This document shows, in pieces, positions 1 to 9,191 of a DNA stretch of 64,000 bases. Position numbers and translations under genes: made by a program. Under the pieces are notes generated by a model. That model was not told the origin of the DNA, did no database searches, and saw nothing but the letters and a program-made list of their open reading frames with translations. Every line of letters starts with the position of its first letter. Position 1 is the first letter of the stretch. Source of the stretch: Strigamia acuminata (lineage: Eukaryota; Arthropoda; Chilopoda; Geophilomorpha; Linotaeniidae); the NCBI GenBank assembly GCA_949358305.1, contig OX442320.1, positions 6,154,259 to 6,218,258 on the forward strand. Reading direction: 5' to 3'.

Positions 1-1498
1 ACGGAACGATAATCGTGTGGGACATCGGTATTCCAACGGGGAAAACCTACGAGACCGAATGGCGACATATTCATATCATCAAAGTGCAATACGATGTGTT
101 GAATGTGCTTTTTGTGCCTCAAGTCGATTTTCTGTTGGCTGGGACGGAGAATTCTTGTTGGGGTTGGGGTTTTGATCCGCGGCAACCCAATTTAATGACA
201 AAGTACGGACTGGGAATTAGATTTTATTTATTTATTTTGTTTATTGTTTGTTTTTAGGATGCCCAGCGTGGAGTTTGTTCATCCAACGAAGGTTAGCGGG
301 ACTGTTCAGATGGAAAGCGTGGTCGATGCAATGGTTTTGGTGTCGAAGAACGTCGTGGGTAGGATTTGTTTGATTCTAGTTGTGCGCATCATTTGGGTGA
401 TATTTATATATATATGTATATTTTTTTTTGTTTAATAGCATCTAAATGTGCCGGTTATAAATGCATATATCTGTGGGACATCAGTGCTACTATTTTATCA
501 ACTATTAAGAAATTAACTAGAGGTGTACGATTGAACATTCAAGTATTAGCAATTTTACAATGGAGTGATAACGACAACTTTTATTTAAATATGGGATGCA
601 GTAAAGGTATGTTCCATGGAAAATTTATATAAATTATAGTAAAGTACGTAGTAAAATATAGTAAAAATATATAGTAAAATAGTAAAATATATAGTAAAAT
701 AATAAAATATATAATAAAATAGTAAAATATACAGTAAAATAGTAAAATGTATAATAAAACAGTAAAATATATAGTAAAACCGTAAAATATATAGTAAAAC
801 CGTAAAATATACAGTAAAATAGTAAAATATATAGTAAAACAGTAAAATATTCAGTAAAACCGTAAAATATACAGTAAAATAGTAAAATATATAGTAAAAT
901 AGTAAAATATTCATAGTAAAATAGTAAATATGTAGTAAAATATAATAGAATGAACTAAACATCACTAATATTCCCTCAGAAATGCATTTGTGCATAATGA
1001 TGCAGTTTTTTCGGTTTCTCGTGTGTTTTTCCGTAATATTTACCGTAAATCCTACGTAAAATCGATATTTGCGTCTTTAAAATTATGTTTACGGTAAATT
1101 CAATGTAAATAGAATGTAAAATTAATTGAAAACATTATTGTTGGTTCGCAGAGAGTAAAATATTAGCCTGTGGAGACGCATCCGGGAAACTATGGATTTA
1201 TCAGTTGCAAGAATTGTTAGCGAACAGGCGAGAAAACCTGAAATCCCAACAACAAGTGGTTTCGCCGGTAATTTTAATCGACTGGCCCGAGTGTCGACTT
1301 AGAAGCAGCAATAAAAATCCCGAACGAGAAATTAATTTAAATAACGTAACTATATATTACAACTTGCAAAAAATTTCCTTAAAAATAATTTTCTTGTTTT
1401 CGCACTTGCAGGTGGTAATAAACAGCGTAAGTGTGAGTTCGGATGCTTGTTACATCACAGCCGTCACTGACAAAAACATTGTTTGTATATGGAATTAA
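1..1498 (+). CDS. LRWD1: LRWD1/ORCA-like WD40 protein, C-terminal part (5' end outside window)
   Basis: Five exons are visible: 1-~213, 258-~354, 431-606, 1152-1345 and 1412-1498 (stop TAA at 1496-1498). The spliced reading carries WD40 blade endings (IIVWDI near residue 2, IYLWDIS, KLWIYQL, NIVCIWN). Its last blade, with AVTDKNIVCIW, and the SKCAGYKCIYLWD block resemble the C-terminus of LRWD1, which in other animals binds the origin recognition complex and heterochromatin marks. The LRR half would lie upstream of the window. Introns are short except 607-1151, which is filled with an AT-rich repeat. A polyadenylation-like AATAAA follows near 1594. The family call rests on remembered similarity and is moderate; a generic WD40 protein is the fallback. 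Confidence 0.6.
640..945. repeat. AT-rich tandem repeat in LRWD1-like intron
   Basis: Imperfect repeats of AGTAAAATAT with CCGTAAAATAT and ACAGTAAAAT variants fill most of the 545-bp intron 607-1151. The repeat gives a spurious low-complexity open frame on the minus strand (585-995). Confidence 0.85.
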
Positions 1499-1600
1499 AA
1501 AAATGTAAAATACCGTAACTCTTTTTAAAATCTAAATAATTTTGTTAATTTATTAACGTTCAAATTGATATAACGTTTTAATCTGTTTTTTCAATAAAGT

Positions 1601-3245
1601 TCAATATTCTTCATGTATCAGTTGTTCGATGTCAATCGCCGTCGCCGACTCGCAACAGCTCGCTTCAAACTGCGCAAGTTGGTTCATGTGCTGAAACAGC
1701 GGTTTTATGCTCCTGCGACACTGCTTGACCGCTTTAAATGCGATCTGCGAGAGAAAATATCGATATATTTAAATATTTATCGTTATTAAGTGCGAAAAAC
1801 TCGCCTCTAAGCGAAGATTTTCTTTGGAGATCAGATAGGCCATGATGATTACGGGTGGAATTGAATTTCCGGATTGAGAATACACCAATACGGCTTGATT
1901 GTACACAGAATTCGATTCTGTAGAAAGAATCGTGTTTTTTTTCGTTGTTTTACTGTAAATTCGTCAGTGATTTACCGATAAAATCGCACGCTGGCACGAA
2001 ATATGGCGTCAGTGATTCGTTTTCGGATTTGTTGACGGGAATGTTGAATTTAAATGGATAATTATCTGCAAAACTGTACAGGGAAGTGAGTTGTAGGTTG
2101 CGAGTGGTTTTAATTGGATTTTTACTATGTTTTCGGCGACTCGACGCCGCAATTCACGTGTGCTTTGATTTTTAGCTCCTTGTGGACGAATGGAGCTTGG
2201 GCGTGGTATAATCGGCCCATGTAGAGTTTTCCGGGGATAATTTCGTTCGGATATGTCGGATATTCGTCTAATTCCTAAATTTGGTGTTTTTGTTATCAAT
2301 GCGAGTAGGAAATTTGTAATTCCTTACTTTTGGTGTGTATAGTATTTGGATTGTGTTATAATCCGGATAATATCTGCAGAAATCTGCATAACCGCCTGGA
2401 AAAATTAAATTAAATTAATTTTTTTTTTTTTTTATATTAAATTATATTTTTAACCGTTTAATATCTTGACTGGATGTCTGCTTCCGGTGTTGTATAACAA
2501 CAATGCACATTGGAAGGCTCTGCCTTTAACAATGAATCATTTATTGATTGATTTCAAGTTTTAAAAGCGATTTTTCCAACTTGAAGGATCCGCTGCGAGT
2601 GAGAAAGTGTCGTAGACCACTAAATTTTGCTTGCATTCTAAATCCCACCCGTAGAGTGGTTGGAAGTAACCGTCAATCTGGAAAGAGTTGAATTTATTTC
2701 TAGATTTTGTTGTTTGACAAAATATTTCGATTTAATTTACTCGTTGGATGTGTCTCGCCGTCACAATGTGGCCTTGGTTGAACTCCTCTGCCGAGCGGGT
2801 ATCTAAATATAATAGGGTAGGTTAATTTTATTTTATTTGGGATTATTTATACCGAGGATGAGTAAAAAGTTTGGGTCACTTAATTTCGGGTAGTTTTGCA
2901 GGGTTTCTTGATTTAGCAGATTGAAGAGCTGATTTGCAGAGATTTTTACAATATTTCTCGTTATGTTGGCCTGAAAAATTGGATGAGATAGAATGAAATA
3001 AGTGAATTTTTTTTATTATTATTGTTTTTGTTTACATAAGTTCTGTCCTCGTTGAGTTTGGATAGAGCTCGTCGTTTGTATTGCATGGAATTCGTTTTGA
3101 ACGCATGGTCGGAAACGGCAGATATCAGCTCGGTGAAGGAAGATTTTGAGGAAGTTATGGGAAAACCTAATGATCCGATGGAAAATGTTGAGATTTTTGA
3201 TGCGGTGCTTACGAGCCGTTTTAATCGCTTTTCGGCGAAACTCAT
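1601..3245 (-). CDS. STYXL1: STYXL1-like protein: rhodanese domain plus catalytically dead dual-specificity phosphatase domain
   Basis: Ten exons (minus): 3036-3245, 2853-2970, 2741-2802, 2581-2677, 2455-2523, 2328-2395, 2126-2274, 1976-2073, 1805-1917, 1601-1744; about 375 aa. The rhodanese part has DTRSAEEFNQGHI and YNTGSRHPVKILNGGYADF. The phosphatase part starts at YPNEIIPGKLYMG and contains LKIKAHVN, a block shared with vertebrate STYXL1. The P-loop, normally HCxxGxxR, reads YSQSGNSI, so both Cys and Arg are gone. STYXL1 proteins are pseudophosphatases, reported in stress-granule and mitochondrial biology. The first exon adds about 70 residues of unknown similarity before the usual start; it joins in frame, but could belong to another transcript. 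The intron between the last two exons reads as GC-AG. The gene is divergent from MDH2 across about 410 bp. Confidence 0.75.
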
Positions 3246-3653
3246 TTTGAATTTTCGAGCAGCAGACGATGCTAGTTGGATGGAGGGCGCATGCGTGGGT
3301 GTATTTCTCCAACCGACAAAAAGACGAAACAACTTCGGTTGGTTACGGAAATATATAGGAAACGTTGGTTTCTCAACTACACGAAATGAAATTTGATACC
3401 TTCGGAATAAGAAAAATTCAAATCTCTCACAGTAAAATTTTTAATTTTCAACAATATTTGTAATATTGGGTTAAATTTCTGAAATTCCTCGCTAAATATT
3501 ATAAAAATAAATAGCTCTAACGAACCTCCGTACTTTCTTTAGTGGTTCGGCTTTTTGCCGGCAGTGTCTCGCCTTTTTGGCAAAATTCATCTTGCGGTAT
3601 TTTTCCCTCTTCCTTTTGGTATCTGAAGCGGTTACAAATTTACACGTTTCAAA
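3246..3653. promoter_or_regulatory. Bidirectional promoter region between STYXL1 and MDH2
   Basis: The two genes start back to back and 408 bp separate their first ATG codons. I see no coding exon that splices convincingly here. The plus-strand frame at 3052-3396 is the shadow of the STYXL1 first exon. Individual promoter elements were not identified. Confidence 0.5.
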
Positions 3654-6089
3654 ATGGTTTCACGAATCATTCGGCCTCAATCGTTGGTGGGAGCAACTGG
3701 AAATGTATTCCGTCAATTTTCAACAAGCCATAAGGTAATAACGCGAGTGCAATTTCGTCTTTAAGCACTCCCTGTTTGACCTTGGCAAAATAAGCCTATT
3801 TCGATGACCCCCATCAATTGATAACGGTTAAATCCAGCCTGATTACTTCGATTAGATTAAAAAAAATAAAAAAAAAAACTCTAATTTAAATTTTTTAATT
3901 TAAACTTTATAAATTTTTAACTTATTAAATTTTTTTTCCCAGAACAATACCAAAGTGGCCGTTATGGGAGCTGCGGGAGGAATCGGCCAGCCTCTGTCCC
4001 TCCTGCTGAAAACCTCACCTCTTATTAAGGAATTATCCCTATACGACATTGTCCACACTCTGGGAGTCGCCGCCGACTTAAGTCACATAGAAACAGCGTG
4101 CAAAGTCAAAGGGTTCGTCGGTCCCGACCAGTTAAAAGTAGGTGACAAATTTTTCTCAAATTTTGACAAATTTTTCTCAAATTTTGACAAATTTTTCTCA
4201 AATTTTGACAAATTTTTCTCAAATTTTGACAAATTTTTCTCAAATTTTGACAAATTTTTCTCAAATTTTGACAAATTTTTCTCAAATTTTGACAAATTTT
4301 TCTCAAATTTTGACAAATTTTTCTCAAATTTTGACAAATTTTTCTCAAATTTTGACAAATTTTTCTCAAATTTTGACAAATTTTTCTCAAATTTTGACAA
4401 ATTTTTCTCAAATTTTGACAAATTTTTCTCAAATTTTGACAAATTTTTCTCAAATTTTGACAAATTTTTCTCAAATTTTGACAAATTTTTCTCAAATTTT
4501 GACAAATTTTTCTCAAATTTTGACAAATTTTTCTCAAATTTTGACAAATTTTGACAAATTTTTCTCAAATTTAGACAAATTTTTCCCAAATTTGACAAAT
4601 TTTGACAAATACGAAATCTATGGTAATTTGTGCTAAAAATTGTTTTTTTAAGGATTCGTTAAGGGGCTGCCACGTCGTGGTTATACCGGCCGGAGTGCCC
4701 CGCAAGCCGGGAATGACCAGACAAGATTTATTCAACACCAACGCGACGATTGTGAGAGATTTGGTCGAGGCGTGCGCGCAAGTTTGTCCGAAAGCGATGC
4801 TCTGCATCATCTCGAATCCAGTGAGCGAAGGAAAAATTAAATTTTCAGGTTTATTGAAGCGTTGTTGTGTGAATTTAGGTGAATTCGACAGTCCCGATCG
4901 CGGCGGAAGTCTGTAAAAAGGGGAATTGTTTCGATCCGAAACGATTGTTTGGCGTGAGCACTTTGGATGTGGTGCGAGCCAACACTTTTATCGCCGAGCT
5001 CAAGGTTGAGAGGGAGCGATTTGATTGGTATTTGGATCGGTGATAGCGAGTTTGTTTGTTGATTTAGGGTTTGGATCCGACTCAAGTGAATATACCCGTG
5101 ATCGGAGGGCATTCGGGGGTGACTATCATCCCGTTGACGTCTCAGTGCACACCGGCTGTTAATTTTCCTGAGGATCAGCTGAAGACGCTGACAGTGCGGA
5201 TACAAGAAGCGGGAACTGAAGTGGTCAAAGCGAAGGCTGGATCTGTAGGATTTTGGTTGATTAAAATTGAGAAATTATTGAAAGTTTATTTTTTTTTGTC
5301 GTTTAAGGGCTCGGCGACGTTGTCGATGGCGTTTGCTGGAGCTAGATTTACTATTTCGGTGTGGTTTTATTGATTTAGTGTTTTTTTTTTTTTTTTTTAA
5401 ATTAAATTTATTGTTTTGTTTTAGTTGGTGAAAGCAATCGCTGGTCAGGAGGGAGTGATCGAGTGTGCGTATGTTAAGTCTGACGTGACCGAAGCGACGT
5501 ATTTTGCAAATCCGATTCTTTTAGGCGTAAGTTTTGATTTTTTTTATGTTTTGCGAATTTTTTAAAATGTTTTGAGGATGTTTTTGATATTTTGTGATTT
5601 TTTTTGATGTTTTTGAGGATTTTTTTGATGTTTTTGAGGATTTTTTTGAAGTTTTTGAGGATTTTTTTGATGTTTTTGAGGATTTTTTTGAAGTTTTTGA
5701 GGATTTTTTTGATGTTTTTGAGGATTTTTTAGATGATTTTTAGATTTTTTTGATGTTTTTGAGGATTTTTTAGATGATTTTCAGATTTTTTTGATGTTTT
5801 TGAGGATTTTTTAGAGGATTTTTAGATTTTTTTGATGTTTTTGAGGATTTTTTTGTTGAATTTTCAGATTTTTTTGATGTTTTTTCAGATTTTTTTGATG
5901 TTTTTCCGAAGCTTTTTTTGTGTTTGCTGATTTTTATCATGTTTTGTGTTTAATTTGCAGAGAAATGGCCTTGAAAAGAACTTGGGTATTGGAAAATTAT
6001 CTCCATTTGAGACTGAGCTGCTTAAGAAAGCTCTTCCTGAATTGAAAGAGAACATTAAAGCTGGTGAAGCCTTTATGGGAAAGAAGTAA
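3654..6089 (+). CDS. MDH2: Mitochondrial malate dehydrogenase
   Basis: Eight exons: 3654-3734, 3943-4137, 4653-4820, 4879-5004, 5068-5244, 5308-5358, 5425-5526, 5961-6089; exactly 342 aa. It oxidises malate to oxaloacetate with NAD+ in the matrix (TCA cycle, malate-aspartate shuttle). The N-terminus [21 protein letters not shown] is a basic presequence. The nucleotide-binding loop is [10 protein letters not shown], the substrate-binding segment [16 protein letters not shown] carries the arginines, the sequence [13 protein letters not shown] includes the catalytic Asp-Arg region and VIGGHSG carries the proton-accepting His. The C-terminus ends [13 protein letters not shown]. Length and motifs match the animal mitochondrial enzyme. 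Two introns are expanded by tandem repeats (4138-4652 and 5527-5960). Confidence 0.97.
4141..4612. repeat. 21-bp minisatellite in MDH2 intron 2
   Basis: About 19 near-perfect copies of a 21-bp unit (GACAAATTTTTCTCAAATTTT), decaying at the 3' end. Because 21 is a multiple of three and the unit lacks stops in several frames, the array reads open in at least two plus and two minus frames, as a heptad-periodic peptide. It lies between a clean GTAGGT donor and a TTTAAG acceptor, so it is intronic in MDH2. Confidence 0.95.
5565..5935. repeat. T-rich tandem repeat in MDH2 last intron
   Basis: Interleaved units close to TTTTTTGATGTTTTTGAGGA, with AAGTTTTTGAGGA and AGATGATTTTTAGA variants, fill the 434-bp intron before the last coding exon. 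Confidence 0.85.
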
Positions 6090-6524
6090 AAGAAATTTAG
6101 TTGGAGAAAGAAGCAACCAAAGACCCGAGAAATACAATAGTCTTGTGTGACGAATATAATTAACAAGAAAAGCGCCTAATTTGAATTTGAAAGAAAAAAA
6201 AATGTGATTTTTAGCATTTTACATTGTCATTTAAAATATAGAGAGAAGAAATTGACCGATGTACATACCTAAACAACAAATTTGTAGTTTGTCAAATTAA
6301 AATTTTAAATTATAAATCGAATTATTCAAAGTTTCCTCCTTTATCGGTGATATCGTCGCCATTTTAGTTTAACTGGGTCACATGATCAAAACGAACCAAT
6401 CAAATGGGAGTATTCCCGTCCATTTTTAAAAAAATGGCCTGACAGAGGCCGAGTGATTCAGCACATTTATACCCCGAACGGAACCAAATACAACACATTT
6501 AGCGGTACAAAACCATCCAAAAAC
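6090..6524 (+). promoter_or_regulatory. MDH2 3' flank and small-Maf promoter/5' UTR
   Basis: No coding exon is seen. A sequence GAGTGATTCAGCA at about 6451-6463, some 60 bp before the Maf ATG, resembles half of a Maf recognition element (TGCTGAnTCAGCA): the right half TCAGCA is perfect and the left half is degenerate. The rest is AT-rich flank. Confidence 0.4.
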
Positions 6525-7002
6525 ATGAAGAAATCCACGCGGAAGCAATCGTCGCTGAAATCCGATCGTGACAAGGTATAATTGCCTCAAAAATTGATAA
6601 ATTGTGGTCGTTCAGTCACGAATTGCATGTATTTCCTATGTATTTCCAAAGGAATTGCCACCAGGCCCTGTCGACATCAGCGACGACGAATTGGTGTCGA
6701 TTTCAGTCCGAGATTTAAATCGCCAATTGAAAATGCGTGGCCTCTCGCGGGACGACATCATCCGCATGAAGCAACGCAGACGCACCCTGAAAAATCGCGG
6801 ATACGCAGCCAGCTGTCGTACCAAGAGAATCGAACAGAAAGACGAGTTGGAAACCGTGCGAATCGACATGGAGGACGACATCGACAAGATGAAGCTGGCC
6901 AACGACAAGCTGCAGGAAGAAATAGACGCGTTGCATTGCAAGTACGAAGCTCTGAAGCGATTTGCCGAACAGAGAAACATTCCACTGCCAATGGCCACGT
7001 AA
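6525..7002 (+). CDS. MafK: Small Maf bZIP transcription factor (MafK/F/G type)
   Basis: Two exons, 6525-6575 and 6652-7002; 133 aa. The first exon gives [17 protein letters not shown]. The second holds the extended homology region ([16 protein letters not shown]), the Maf basic region with the diagnostic tyrosine ([15 protein letters not shown]) and a leucine zipper to about residue 120. There is no acidic transactivation domain, the hallmark of small Mafs. They homodimerise or pair with CNC factors (Nrf/Cnc, Bach) at MARE/antioxidant elements. The single short intron sits just after the basic N-terminus. The start is the only Met that keeps the exon-1 frame open. Confidence 0.93.
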
Positions 7003-7129
7003 TTTCATCCAAGAAATCATCATTTAATTGTCTCATTTACACACAATAGTATTTTTTATTTCTACATTTTGTTTTCTTTTCGTTTAAACACCGGTATATT
7101 AAAATATTATTATTATTATCGTGAGTTTT

Positions 7130-8474
7130 CTAGAATATTTTGCCGCACAAACGCGATTTTTCGTTCTTGTCGTGATCTTTTTCGAGTGTTTCGAGGTTTT
7201 TGAGTTCTTTGGCGACGGCTGTGGTCAAAGTCGGGTCTAATTGGAGGATTTTTTCGAAGTCGAACCGAGCTTCGGAGGGATTCCACGCGCCGACGTGAGC
7301 TTTGGCTCGTCGGAACAACGCTTTCACGTTATCTGCAAGACGGAAATCGGTTTAAAACGATTTAATTTCTTTAAAAAGTAGAAAAAAAATCACTTTTGTC
7401 TTTTTCTAACACCGTGGTCGTGTGTTCTATCACGGAATAATATTCGTTCTGCAGCAGTTGGCATTGCGAATAATTTAAAAGCAACGGAATTTTCATTTTG
7501 TCCAGCTCGTTCCATTCTTCGTCGCCAGGTTTCTCTCTATTTTGAATTGCCACGAAAGAAAATTAATCGATCGAACAATTTTAAATCAATTTAAATCAAT
7601 TTCAAACTTTAAAACAAGTTGCTCCAGTCGACCCAAAGCCTCGGAGTACTTTTTAGCCGCTTCTGCGTACTCTTGTTGTCGGTATAAACGATTCCCTTCT
7701 TCTCTCAACTGAGGTACAGACAGTAGTTTGTCTTTATCGTTCATTATCCACGATTCCTGCGCGTATTCACCGGGTAATTCCGCTTTTAAAAGCTCTGAAA
7801 CGCGATAAAAAGGGTCAATCGTTACTGAAATTGCGCGTAATTCATTCCAACCTATCGTGAAGGTGAGTGGTTCGGGTTTATTCATCAAACTGTCGATGTC
7901 GGACGAGTTTTCGTCGTTTTTCTTCTGGAATGCCATCATTCCACCGCAGCAGTGCGACGTGGGTTGTGTGGTGTCTTTTTGGTTGCCCAGCGCTTTGCGG
8001 ACTACATTTGAAACCCAGGGATAGGTCGCAACTAACTGTGGAATAAAAATATTTGTTATTAATTGTGTGGTTGGTTGGATGGGAAGGCGAGTGTCGACTT
8101 TATTCGATGGTTTTTCAATTGGGTTTGCAACTTTAATTCACACTCACTGACTTTGCAACAGAAAAGCGAGAAACTTCGCCGATGCGCATTGATTTGACGC
8201 ATTGTTCCCACGCTTCCATTTTGAATTTTTTGCCGATGATGATCTCCATTGGTTTGCCCAGTTGGCGACTGTCGTCCAAAACCGTTTCGCCGTCATCTTG
8301 TTTTTGAGTTCGGAAATGAAATGTCACCTGGAATTGACACGAATTAATAAAATTTGTTTTTTTGTGCTTTAATCGAATTACTTTGGTGTTGTCTGCAAAA
8401 TCGGGAAGATCTCCGTGCCCGGTGTGGATTATTTGTTTTTCAATTAATCGTTTACTATCAACATAAAATGCCAT
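7130..8474 (-). CDS. AIP: AIP (XAP2/ARA9)-like FKBP-TPR co-chaperone
   Basis: Six exons (minus): 8382-8474, 8148-8327, 7852-8035, 7608-7794, 7394-7536, 7130-7332; exactly 329 aa, the usual AIP size. An N-terminal FKBP-like domain ([39 protein letters not shown]) is followed by TPR repeats ([40 protein letters not shown] and [20 protein letters not shown]). AIP holds the aryl hydrocarbon receptor in a cytosolic HSP90 complex; the TPR carboxylate clamp binds HSP90. The FKBP domain of this family lacks prolyl isomerase activity. It is divergent from the small membrane-protein gene that starts 318 bp away. Confidence 0.92.
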
Positions 8475-8791
8475 GATCGAAAACTAGAATTCAACTTCCG
8501 GTCAAACGAGCAGACGACGATTGAAAAACCGTTCAAACTATAACATTTAGATTTTTATTTTCGATGTTTTTTAATAAATGAATAATTTCTTGTTTTATTT
8601 TCTAATAAATATAAAGTTTATTTTTATTGGGTTTCTAAAATGTCTCAACAGATGTCGTTAAGTGTCGGGATGACACTTATGTTTCCGGTTCCGATGATAT
8701 TTTGCGTTTTTATCAGGAAACTGGCAAATATTTCGACGTTATCTCTCTTTTCAATGGTTTAATCGCGGGATTTATTATAAAATAGTATTTG
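8475..8791. promoter_or_regulatory. Divergent promoter region between AIP and the small membrane-protein gene
   Basis: This 317-bp interval separates two opposed ATG codons. It is AT-rich and I see no coding exon or RNA gene in it. No specific motif stands out. Confidence 0.4.
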
Positions 8792-9166
8792 ATGACCGAT
8801 TTTGACCATCAAAGAGGCGAGCGAAGCGTTTTAAGCCACCTTTGTTTCGTTATCTTGGAAGCTTTAGGTGTAAGTGAATATTTCAATTGGGAAACTGCTG
8901 ACGGAACCGATGAATTCCATTTAAAAATCTTGCAAACATTGCTCATAGTATTGTGTTTTAACATTTGTTTCGCCTGCATCGCGTGGAAAGTGTACGGACC
9001 GAGAATAATAGATCGATTTATGAAACCAAGTAATTATTTTTTATAAAAAAAAAAAAAAAGAAATTAAATTTTATTTTAAATTTCAGTGCCAAGTACTCTT
9101 CTTGAAGACCTCAAACAAGGCGTCAAGGAATTAAAACTACCCCAGGAGCATTCACCCCGAATTTAA
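8792..9166 (+). CDS. Small single-pass membrane protein, unknown family
   Basis: Two exons, 8792-9029 and 9087-9166, about 105 aa. A hydrophobic helix (LQTLLIVLCFNICFACIAW, about residues 52-70) is preceded by a soluble N-terminal half and followed by KVYGPRIIDRFMKP and a short polar tail ending EHSPRI. The splice site splits the codon of the second Met (A|TG). I do not recognise the family. The cysteines inside the helix and the short charged tail suggest a small organelle or ER membrane protein. The next gene, UBXN6, begins only 25 bp after its stop codon, so the two may overlap in their transcribed regions. Confidence 0.7.
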
Positions 9167-9191
9167 AGTCGAAAAAGCGAAATCCGACGCC

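Noticed and set aside
585-995. Minus-strand 136-residue Tyr/Phe-rich frame
   Set aside because: Low-complexity translation of an intronic AT repeat in the LRWD1-like gene.
3052-3396. Plus-strand 114-residue frame opposite STYXL1 exon 1
   Set aside because: No similarity or splice partner; the minus frame joins in phase to the rhodanese exons and is preferred.
3955-4554. Long plus-strand frame with heptad repeat FDKFFSN
   Set aside because: It is MDH2 exon 2 running into an intronic 21-bp satellite; removing 4138-4652 restores perfect MDH2 sequence.
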